Shown piece after piece: positions 7,232 to 12,698 of a stretch of 12,698 bases of DNA. The stretch comes from Alkalinema sp. CAN_BIN05 (lineage in GTDB: Bacteria; Cyanobacteriota; Cyanobacteriia; Leptolyngbyales; Leptolyngbyaceae). The stretch covers positions 1 through 12,698 of the forward strand of contig JAJAYH010000083.1 of NCBI GenBank assembly GCA_026786325.1. Reading direction: 5' to 3'. Numbering within the stretch: position 1 is the first letter of the stretch; the number at the start of each line of letters is the position of its first letter. Made by a program: the position numbers and the translations under genes. The notes below the pieces were generated by a model that ran no database searches, had not been told where the DNA came from, and saw nothing but the letters and a program-made list of their open reading frames with translations.

Positions 7232-7846
7232 ATGACTCGTCCGTTAATTGTCGGTGTTTCGGGTGCGTCAGGATTGATTTATGCTGTGCGCACTCTGAAG
7301 CATTTACTGACCGCTGATTATAGTATTGAGCTAGTGGCTTCTAAGGCGGCCTATATGGTTTGGCTGGAAGAAGAGGGCATCAAAATGCCGATCGATCCGA
7401 TCGCCCAAGAAGAGTTCTGGCGTGAAAAATGTGGGGTTGAGTCCCTCGGAAAATTAACCTGTCATGCCTTTGGGAATGTGGGCGCGAACATTGCGAGTGG
7501 CTCGTTTCGGACATTGGGAATGCTCGTGATTCCTTGTAGCATGAGTACGGTGGGCAAGATTGCGGCGGGTTTGAGTTCAGATTTACTGCAACGATCGGCA
7601 GATGTGCAACTCAAAGAAGGTCGAAAGCTTGTCATTGTGCCCCGTGAAACACCGCTAAATTTAATTCATCTTCGCAATTTGACAACATTGGCTGAAGCGG
7701 GCGCACGGATTGTTCCGGCCACTCCCGCCTGGTATCACCATCCGAAAACGATTAATGATTTGGTTGATTTTGTGGTGGCACGAGCGTTGGATCAGTTTGA
7801 TATTGATTGTGTGAAAATCGATCGGTGGAAAGAACCGATACTTTAA
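7232..7846 (+). CDS. ubiX: Flavin prenyltransferase UbiX
   Basis: UbiX joins dimethylallyl phosphate to FMN to make prenylated FMN, the cofactor of UbiD-type decarboxylases (in cyanobacteria, the 4-hydroxybenzoate-derived step of plastoquinone synthesis). The 204 residues are full length. Seen: the FMN-binding GVSGASG near the N-terminus; ASGSFRTLGMLVIPCSMSTV with GKIAAGLSSDLLQRSADV, the highly conserved core; and RKLVIVPRETPLNLIHLRNL with PATPAWYHHP near the C-terminus. These mark the UbiX/Pad1 family rather than other HFCD flavoproteins. No UbiD gene is present in the window. The start at 7232 gives the expected N-terminus, though no strong Shine-Dalgarno is visible. The gene converges on hsdR, with only 24 bases between the stop codons and no hairpin terminator there. 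Confidence 0.95.
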   Translation: MTRPLIVGVSGASGLIYAVRTLKHLLTADYSIELVASKAAYMVWLEEEGIKMPIDPIAQEEFWREKCGVESLGKLTCHAFGNVGANIASGSFRTLGMLVIPCSMSTVGKIAAGLSSDLLQRSADVQLKEGRKLVIVPRETPLNLIHLRNLTTLAEAGARIVPATPAWYHHPKTINDLVDFVVARALDQFDIDCVKIDRWKEPIL

Positions 7847-7870
7847 TCAACTATTGAGTGATGGATAATT

Positions 7871-10800
7871 TTAATGTACGTTAGTTAATTCCTGGGCGAT
7901 CATTTCGGCTTGTTTTAATACGGTTTCGGTGGCGAGCAACTGCATATCTGGTGGATAACCATATTGACGGAGAATGCGTTTTACAATGACTTTTAATTTG
8001 GACTTAACACTTTCTTTAATCGTCCAATCGATCGTTGTATTCTCACGGATCTTCTGGGTCAATACCACGGCAAGTTCTCGGAGTTTGTCCCGCTGCATGA
8101 GTTCGCGGGCGCTGTTATTGTTGGCGACAGCAGTGTAAAAAGCGTATTCATAGTCTGATAGGCCCATACTTTTTGCTTCGTCGTCAGAGCTGACAATTTC
8201 TTTACTAATATTGATCAGCACTTCCATCATTTCGGCGGCAGTAATAATTTTATTTTGATATTTCTTGATGGCATTTTCTAACATTTCTATTAAGGTCTTA
8301 CTTTGAACTAGATTCTTTTTAGTTCGGGCTTTCAGCTCGTCGTTGAGGAGTTTTTTAAGCACTTCTAGGGCAATATTTTTGTGTTCGTAGCCTTTTAGTT
8401 CGGCGAGGAATTCGTCGGAGAGGATGGAGATGTCGGGTTTTTTAATACCTGCGGCATCAAATACGTCGATGACTTGTTCGGAGACGAGGGCTTGGTCGAT
8501 GACTTGGCGGATGGTGGTTTCGAGTGCTTCGTTGCTGCTGTTTTGGCCAGTACTATCAAATTTGGAGAGGCGAGATTTGACGGCTTGGAAGAAGCCAACT
8601 TGATCTTTTGCATCCATGGCTTGATCGTGGGGAATGGCGATCGCAAAAGCATGAGATAGCGCTGTGACTTCGTTGAGATAGCGTTTTTGGCCGTCTGGGA
8701 GACCGAGAATGTGGTTTTCGGCGGCGAGAATGATGGCGAGTTTTTGGCCGGTGGTGGCGGCGAAGTAATCCTCGTAAGGAAAGCCGTGGTAGAGGGCGGA
8801 GACGACTTCGAGTTTTTCGAGCATGAGATTTACGGCTTGCTCTTGGGCTAGGGTGGGGTCGCCTTTGCCGCCTGCGTCGGAATAGAAAGAGAGGGCTTCT
8901 TTTAGGTCTGATGCGATGCCGAGGTAGTCTACGACTAGTCCGCCCGGTTTGTCTTTATGGACGCGGTTGACTCGGGCGATCGCCTGCATGAGGTTGTGCC
9001 CTTTCATGGGTTTGTCGATGTAGAGAGTGTGGAGGCTGGGGGCATCGAATCCGGTGAGCCACATGTCTCGGACGATGACGAGTTTGAGCGGGTCTTGATC
9101 GTTTTTCATCCGATCGGCGAGGAGTTTGCGATCGGTTTTGCTGGTGTGGTGTTTGGCAAGCTTGGGTCCGTCGCTGGAACTGGCGGTCATGACGACTTTG
9201 ATCATGCCTTTGGTGAGGTCGTTGTCGTGCCAGTCGGGGCGGAGCTTGATGATTTCCGAGTAAAGATCGGCGGCGATGCGGCGCGATAGGCTAACAACCA
9301 TGCCTTTGCCGGAGAAGACGGATTGCCGAGCCTCGAAGTGGGTGACGATGTCTTGGGCGATGTTTTGGATGCGTTGGGGACTGCCGATTAGGGCTTCGAC
9401 GCGGGTCCATTTGGATTTGGCGGTTTCGGGAATTTCATCTCGGGCGAGGTCGCTGTCGAGTTGGGCGATTAGTTTTTTGCCTTCGGTACTGAGGCTGACT
9501 TTGGCGAGGCGACTTTCGTAGAAGATGCGGACGGTGGCTCCGTCTTCGACAGCTTGGGCGATGTCGTAGATGTCGATGTAGTTGCCGAAGACGGCGGGGG
9601 TGTTGATGTCTGTTTTTTCGATCGGGGTGCCTGTGAATCCCAAATATGTGGCGTTGGGGAGGGCATCGCGGAGATATTTGGCGAATCCGTAGACGACTTT
9701 TTTGCCGATCGTTTCTCCGGTGGCAGCTTTTTCGTCAATAGTTTTAGGCGCGAATCCGTATTGGGTGCGGTGGGCTTCGTCGGCGATGACGATGATGTTG
9801 CGACGATCGGAGAGTTGATCGTAGATGTTGCCGTCGTCGGGTTGGAATTTTTGGATGGTGGAGAAGATGACTCCGCCGGAGCCGACTTTGAGGAGTTTTT
9901 TGAGTTGGTCGCGGGTTTCGGCTTGGGTGGGATCTTGGCGGAGGAGTTGTTTGGCGTTGGCGAAGGTGTCGAAGAGTTGGTCGTCGAGGTCGTTGCGATC
10001 GGTGATGATCAGGACGGTGGGGTTGTCGAGGGCGAGGACGATTTTTCCGGTGTAGAAGACCATGGAAAGGGATTTGCCGGAGCCTTGGGTATGCCAGACG
10101 ACTCCGGCTTTACGATCGCCTTTGGGTTGGTCGTGGCTGTAGGGCAGTCCGTAGCTGGTGGGGGATTCTTTGGCGCGGGGTTGGCTGATGTCGAGGGCGC
10201 GGAGGGTGGAGAGAATGGCGGCGTTGACGGCGTAGTACTGGTGATAGGCGGCGAGTTTTTTGGTGGTGGTGATGCTGATGATGTTGGTGAGGGGATCTTC
10301 TTTTTTGGTTTTCTCGAAGACGATGAAGTGGCGGATTAGGTCGAGTAGGGTGGTTTTGTTGAGCATTCCCTGGATTAGGGTTTCGAGCTGGCTGATGAGG
10401 GGTGAGGCTTGGGTTTTGCCGTCGGCGGTTTTCCAGGCCATGAAGCGGGTGAATCCGGCACTGAGGGATCCGGCTCGGGCTTCGAGTCCGTCGGAGATGA
10501 TTAGGATGGCGTTGGGGGTGAAGAGGCTGGGGATGGCTTGTTTGTAGGTTTCGAGTTGGTGGTAGGCGCTTTTGAGGGTGGCGTTTTGGGCGATCGCGTT
10601 TTTGAGTTCGATGACGACGAGGGGGATGCCGTTGATGAAGAGGATGAGGTCGGGGCGTTTGGTTTGGTTGTTTTCGGTGATGGTGAGTTGGTTGGCGACG
10701 ATGAATTCGTTGTTGTCGGGGGTATGGAAGTCAATTGGCCAGACGCGATCGCCCCGTTCGATGCCGTCTTTTTGGTAGGTGACGGGGATGCCTTCGGTGA

Positions 10801-11050
10801 GGTGGCGGTGGAAACTTTCGTTGTTGGTGAGGAGGTCTGGGGATTGGATCCGTTCGAGGGTTTGGCGGGCTGTGGTGAGCAGTTCTGGGGCGAGGTTGGG
10901 GTTGATGCGGTGGAGGGCCGTGTCGAGGCGATCGGTGAGGAGGATTTGGCTGGTACTGGTGCGATCGGGGTCTTGGAGGTAGATGTAGCCTTGGGTTTGC
11001 AGGAGTTGGATGGCTAGGGTTTCGATCGCGGCTTCGGTGAGTTTTGACAT
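7871..11050 (-). CDS. hsdR: Type I restriction enzyme, R (endonuclease/translocase) subunit
   Basis: HsdR is the motor and nuclease of type I restriction complexes (with HsdM and HsdS); it translocates DNA from an unmethylated site and cuts at a distance. At 1059 residues it is full length. N-terminal PD-(D/E)XK nuclease: Asp134 (RPDLILF), Glu148-x-Lys150 (VVIELK) and the Q-x3-Y motif (Gln165, Tyr169). Superfamily 2 motor: Walker A WHTQGSGKS (Lys326), DEAH box (424-427), motif III FTGTP (472-476), motif V near 655-671 and motif VI QAIARVNR (689-696). The C-terminal part is helical, as expected for contact with HsdM. All key residues are present, so it should be active. Base use changes sharply near 8390: the first roughly 885 codons are GC-rich, the last 175 AT-rich. 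It lies downstream of hsdS-mntA-hepT across a 633-base gap. No Shine-Dalgarno is seen. Confidence 0.96.
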   Translation of the reverse strand: MSKLTEAAIETLAIQLLQTQGYIYLQDPDRTSTSQILLTDRLDTALHRINPNLAPELLTTARQTLERIQSPDLLTNNESFHRHLTEGIPVTYQKDGIERGDRVWPIDFHTPDNNEFIVANQLTITENNQTKRPDLILFINGIPLVVIELKNAIAQNATLKSAYHQLETYKQAIPSLFTPNAILIISDGLEARAGSLSAGFTRFMAWKTADGKTQASPLISQLETLIQGMLNKTTLLDLIRHFIVFEKTKKEDPLTNIISITTTKKLAAYHQYYAVNAAILSTLRALDISQPRAKESPTSYGLPYSHDQPKGDRKAGVVWHTQGSGKSLSMVFYTGKIVLALDNPTVLIITDRNDLDDQLFDTFANAKQLLRQDPTQAETRDQLKKLLKVGSGGVIFSTIQKFQPDDGNIYDQLSDRRNIIVIADEAHRTQYGFAPKTIDEKAATGETIGKKVVYGFAKYLRDALPNATYLGFTGTPIEKTDINTPAVFGNYIDIYDIAQAVEDGATVRIFYESRLAKVSLSTEGKKLIAQLDSDLARDEIPETAKSKWTRVEALIGSPQRIQNIAQDIVTHFEARQSVFSGKGMVVSLSRRIAADLYSEIIKLRPDWHDNDLTKGMIKVVMTASSSDGPKLAKHHTSKTDRKLLADRMKNDQDPLKLVIVRDMWLTGFDAPSLHTLYIDKPMKGHNLMQAIARVNRVHKDKPGGLVVDYLGIASDLKEALSFYSDAGGKGDPTLAQEQAVNLMLEKLEVVSALYHGFPYEDYFAATTGQKLAIILAAENHILGLPDGQKRYLNEVTALSHAFAIAIPHDQAMDAKDQVGFFQAVKSRLSKFDSTGQNSSNEALETTIRQVIDQALVSEQVIDVFDAAGIKKPDISILSDEFLAELKGYEHKNIALEVLKKLLNDELKARTKKNLVQSKTLIEMLENAIKKYQNKIITAAEMMEVLINISKEIVSSDDEAKSMGLSDYEYAFYTAVANNNSARELMQRDKLRELAVVLTQKIRENTTIDWTIKESVKSKLKVIVKRILRQYGYPPDMQLLATETVLKQAEMIAQELTNVH

Positions 11051-11300
11051 GATTTGGGGCGATGGTTTACGACTAACCGGAGGTTGTCGCGGTTTATGTA
11101 TAAATACTTATAGGTTCTGGTAGATTCCGTATCTTTGAGACTATTCTACGAGAATTATTTAAGTATGCCCACTTGGGAGGAAAGACGATCGTTCTAATAT
11201 TTCTGGGTTTGCTGAATTGTGCAGACAGTTTGCACTTTTTGAAAGCGAAGACTTTGAAGGCAAGTCTTAATTAAAGCTTGATGTCTTTTTAGTCTTTTCA

Positions 11301-11390
11301 GCGAATTAAAATTTGACCCCCCTTTTTTTAATTCGCAAGCTCTGAATTAAAATTTGCCCCCCCTTTTTTTAATTCGCGAGTTTGAGTTAA
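11301..11390. repeat. 41-bp tandem repeat, each unit an inverted repeat around a C/T tract
   Basis: Unit 1 (from 11301) has GCGAATTAAAA (11301-11311) and TTTTAATTCGC (11326-11336), an exact 11-bp stem with a C-rich loop. Unit 2 repeats it 41 bases on, with GAATTAAAA (11344-11352) and TTTTAATTC (11367-11374), and a degraded third start, GAGTTAAAA, follows at 11384. The homopolymer runs of C and T on the plus strand (G and A on the transcribed strand) are prone to slippage. Its role is unknown. Confidence 0.8.
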
Positions 11391-11411
11391 AAAAATCCTC
11401 TTGTTATATAT

Positions 11412-11454
11412 CGATCGTCCCTCTGGATCCACTTTACTCAATCTGGCTGGCTCT
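11412..11454. repeat. 43-bp direct repeat, copy 1
   Basis: It matches 11621-11663 with 5 mismatches in 43 and no gaps (offset 209). On the minus strand both copies can be read as (S/P)ARLS(E/K)VDPEGRS, and most of the differences are mild in that frame. Confidence 0.8.
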
Positions 11455-11549
11455 TCTCGTAAATTTTCTTAGATCAAGTTGACGGAAGGCAATTGTTAGA
11501 CGCTACCTACAGTTGTTCTAAGCAGCCTAATGATCTAAATCTGGAGTTG

Positions 11550-11612
11550 TTCTCGTAATCCTTCTCGTAATCTTCTCGTAAAGTTTTCCTTTATTCTGGT
11601 TTTACGAGAAGA
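11550..11612. repeat. Clustered TTCTCGTAA motifs ending in a 12-bp hairpin
   Basis: TTCTCGTAA occurs at 11550-11558, 11562-11570 and 11573-11581, spaced 12 and 11 bases start to start. The inverse follows at 11602-11610, so that TCTTCTCGTAAA (11571-11582) pairs perfectly with TTTACGAGAAGA (11601-11612) over an 18-base loop. Another direct copy lies at 11454-11462, and a one-mismatch inverted copy at 11146-11154. Near-helical spacing would suit an operator array, but no regulator is identified, and a decayed repeat is equally possible. Confidence 0.65.
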
Positions 11613-11620
11613 TGGCTCAC

Positions 11621-11663
11621 CGATCGCCCCTCTGGATCCACTTCGCTCAATCTGGCAGACTCT
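11621..11663. repeat. 43-bp direct repeat, copy 2
   Basis: Partner of 11412-11454. This copy continues upstream on the minus strand to the hepT stop codon as an uninterrupted frame reading HLPNLESARLSEVDPEG, which follows an LMSG-encoding stretch shared with hsdS after one frame change. It may be the remnant of an hsdS 3' end. Confidence 0.7.
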
Positions 11664-11677
11664 AAATTGGGCAGATG

Positions 11678-11692
11678 CGCCGCTCATGAGTT
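11678..11692. repeat. 15-bp direct repeat, hepT-side copy
   Basis: CGCCGCTCATGAGTT is identical to 12363-12377 and in the same orientation. Here it contains the hepT stop codon; there it encodes part of the conserved Leu-Met-Ser-Gly-Glu near the HsdS C-terminus. The two copies bracket mntA-hepT. Confidence 0.75.
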
Positions 11693-12037
11693 ATTACCAT
11701 CACCCGGCTCTTGCGCCAACATTACCCGAATGCAATCCTCAAGGGGTTGGAGATAACCTTGGATTACTGCGGAGATGGTTACGGGGTCGATTTCACCGAG
11801 ATAGTTGTGTACCAGAATGTTGCGGAAGCCGCTGATCTCACGCCAAGGAATGTCTGGAAACACGGCTTTTTGGTCGTCGGGTAGTTGTTGTGTGGCTTCG
11901 GAAAGTGTCTGTAGGTTCCGTAAAGCTGCGTCGTAAAGTACCTCGTCCTGAGTCAGGTCGCCGCGTGCCTGTATACGCCGAATTTTGGCGATCGCATCCA
12001 GAATATGTAGGGCGTAGGGTTGCCAAGGCTTACTCAT
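11684..12037 (-). CDS. hepT: HepT-like HEPN ribonuclease toxin
   Basis: A 117-residue HEPN-domain protein of the HepT/DUF86 family, the RNase toxin of MntA-HepT toxin-antitoxin pairs. The active-site motif R-x4-H-x-Y is intact: Arg72, His77 and Tyr79 in FRNILVHNYLG. Before it is the helical region with HILDAIAKI and PWREISG that is usual for this family. Such proteins dimerise and cut RNA; the partner MntA transfers AMP to the motif tyrosine and so silences it (shown for Shewanella and Aphanizomenon pairs). Its ATG overlaps the mntA stop codon (ATGA, 12034-12037), which indicates translational coupling. The C-terminus ends in a non-family-like AQEPGDGNNS, and the stop codon falls in a 15-bp repeat shared with hsdS, so its end may have been set by the insertion event. 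Confidence 0.92.
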   Translation of the reverse strand: MSKPWQPYALHILDAIAKIRRIQARGDLTQDEVLYDAALRNLQTLSEATQQLPDDQKAVFPDIPWREISGFRNILVHNYLGEIDPVTISAVIQGYLQPLEDCIRVMLAQEPGDGNNS

Positions 12038-12324
12038 ATGTCTACTGCTTCTTCCATAACCCGCTGGCGGATGTGTCGGTTGAGTTCATGTTCGGGGATT
12101 AATTCCACTTTGCGATCGAGTAACTCGGCAAGTGATTGGGTTAGGGGCAGGCGTTGGGTAAATAGATCGTAGCCGGATGGGAAATCTACCAGAAAGTCTA
12201 TGTCGCTGTTTGGGTGTTCTTCGCCACGGGCAACTGAGCCAAATACACGAATACGGCGGGCACCATAACGGCTCGCTAGGGTCAAAATATCATTCTTCTT
12301 AGTCTGTAGTTCGTTGAGCAACAT
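12034..12324 (-). CDS. mntA: MntA-like minimal nucleotidyltransferase antitoxin
   Basis: A 96-residue minimal nucleotidyltransferase (MNT). The fold's signature is complete: GSVARGE (29-35), then Asp41-x-Asp43 (SDIDFLVD) and a third acidic position, probably Glu74 in RKVELIPE. MNT antitoxins of this type neutralise HepT by adding AMP residues to its motif tyrosine, using ATP. It precedes hepT with a 4-base overlap and follows the hsdS stop by 12 bases, so hsdS, mntA and hepT appear to be one transcript. All metal-binding residues are present, which argues that the pair is functional. The antitoxin-first order is common for this class. Confidence 0.93.
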   Translation of the reverse strand: MLLNELQTKKNDILTLASRYGARRIRVFGSVARGEEHPNSDIDFLVDFPSGYDLFTQRLPLTQSLAELLDRKVELIPEHELNRHIRQRVMEEAVDI

Positions 12325-12336
12325 AGGATGAAATAT

Positions 12337-12698
12337 CTAATGATTATAATTTACTCTAACTTCGCCGCTCATGAGTTTGGGCAATAGAGAATCGCGAAGT
12401 TTTTCGAGAGTTTGAATACTGACAATATTGGACCTAATTTTCTCAAAGAATGGATCAACTATCTTATGAAAGTCTTGTATCTTCTCATGGCAAGCTGGAA
12501 GCATTAGTTTCTTAATAAGTAACTGACTTATATTTTGTTGAGCTGATCCAACAGCCATATTAATTAGTTCGTCCTTACTAAATTTCACGAACAGAAAGAG
12601 AAAAGTATACGGATATCTTGAATTTGGTTTCAATGCACATACAGCCTGATTGCATGTCATTTCCTTGCATGTGATGGCGTACTCACCAACCGTAGCTC
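12337..12698 (-). CDS. hsdS: Type I restriction specificity subunit, C-terminal part (5' end outside window)
   Basis: HsdS holds two target-recognition domains and guides methylation and cutting by the HsdM/HsdR complex. The frame is open to the right edge; the ATG at 12660 is internal. Visible are TVGEYAITCKEMTCNQAVCALKP-type sequence (residues just inside the edge), then GSAQQNISQLLIKKLMLP, the end of a target-recognition domain, and a long helix with the usual C-terminal LEKLRDSLLPKLMSGEVRV. That places this as the second target-recognition domain and final spacer helix of HsdS. The tail after the Gly-Glu is short (VRVNYNH). The codons for LMSGE form one copy of a 15-bp repeat that recurs at the end of hepT. 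HsdM presumably lies upstream. Confidence 0.9.
   Translation of the reverse strand, partial: ATVGEYAITCKEMTCNQAVCALKPNSRYPYTFLFLFVKFSKDELINMAVGSAQQNISQLLIKKLMLPACHEKIQDFHKIVDPFFEKIRSNIVSIQTLEKLRDSLLPKLMSGEVRVNYNH
12363..12377. repeat. 15-bp direct repeat, hsdS-side copy
   Basis: Identical to 11678-11692; here it lies within the hsdS codons for Leu-Met-Ser-Gly-Glu, nine codons or so before the stop. Confidence 0.75.

Larger units (their letters stand above)
11051..11683. other. 633-bp repeat-rich gap between hepT and hsdR
   Basis: No gene is supportable here. It contains a 41-bp tandem hairpin repeat, a 43-bp direct repeat pair, a TTCTCGTAA cluster with a hairpin, and a short hsdS-tail-like frame just beyond hepT, each listed separately. 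On the minus strand an AT-rich segment near 11095-11115 (complement reads CCTATAAG and TTATACAT) could hold an hsdR -10 box, but I find no paired -35 that I would defend. hsdR therefore may have its own promoter or depend on read-through across about 630 bases. Confidence 0.6.

Noticed and set aside
9554..10339. A 261-codon open frame on the plus strand, rich in Gly, Asp and Val
   Set aside because: It lies wholly antisense to the motor domain of hsdR, whose motifs are intact; the biased composition is what the complement of C- and A-rich codons gives.
11550..11612. A CRISPR-like array
   Set aside because: The repeats are only 9 bases long with 2-3 base gaps, far from the size of CRISPR repeats and spacers, and no cas genes are near.

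Overview
The window looks cyanobacterial. I counted at least seven copies of the octamer GCGATCGC (HIP1), for example near 408, 2381, 4911, 8637, 8977, 10590 and 11990, and a great many CGATCG hexamers, a composition typical of many cyanobacterial chromosomes. The gene content agrees: the end of a pheophorbide a oxygenase/Lls1-type Rieske protein, a DUF4351-type Rpn nuclease, a cyanobacterial-style PhoU, a long VacB/RNase R (Zam-like) exoribonuclease and a stand-alone UbiX. I cannot name the species.

Layout. (1) 1-1828: the 3' end of a Rieske oxygenase gene, then a Rpn-family nuclease gene, then a second, decayed 79-bp copy of the oxygenase gene end, so the nuclease gene sits between two direct repeats. 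(2) 1829-3353, minus strand: a probable two-gene operon of unrecognised cyanobacterial proteins. Its promoter region holds an inverted repeat resembling a cyanobacterial LexA box. (3) 3354-7846, plus strand: a 450-bp gene-free stretch, phoU, the VacB-family exoribonuclease, a MITE-like element with terminal inverted repeats, and ubiX. These are mostly core functions: phosphate signalling, RNA turnover and prenyl-FMN synthesis. (4) 7871-12698, minus strand: a type I restriction locus read as hsdS (5' part beyond the window), mntA, hepT, a 633-bp repeat-rich gap, then hsdR. No hsdM is visible; it probably lies beyond the right edge.

How the genes work together. HsdR, HsdS and an off-window HsdM would form the restriction-modification complex. 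MntA/HepT is a nucleotidyltransferase/HEPN-RNase toxin-antitoxin pair inserted within this operon. A 15-bp direct repeat, taken from the hsdS codons for its conserved C-terminal Leu-Met-Ser-Gly-Glu stretch, brackets the mntA-hepT module, and an hsdS-tail-like reading frame follows hepT. This suggests the toxin-antitoxin pair entered, or was duplicated into, the 3' end of hsdS. The gap before hsdR carries four layers of short repeats and looks like a much-rearranged junction.

I found no wholly new system that the sequence alone can prove. The best leads are the repeat-bracketed Rpn gene, the toxin-antitoxin insertion at the end of hsdS, the LexA-like operator ahead of an unrecognised two-gene operon, and the altered catalytic aspartate motif in the exoribonuclease.
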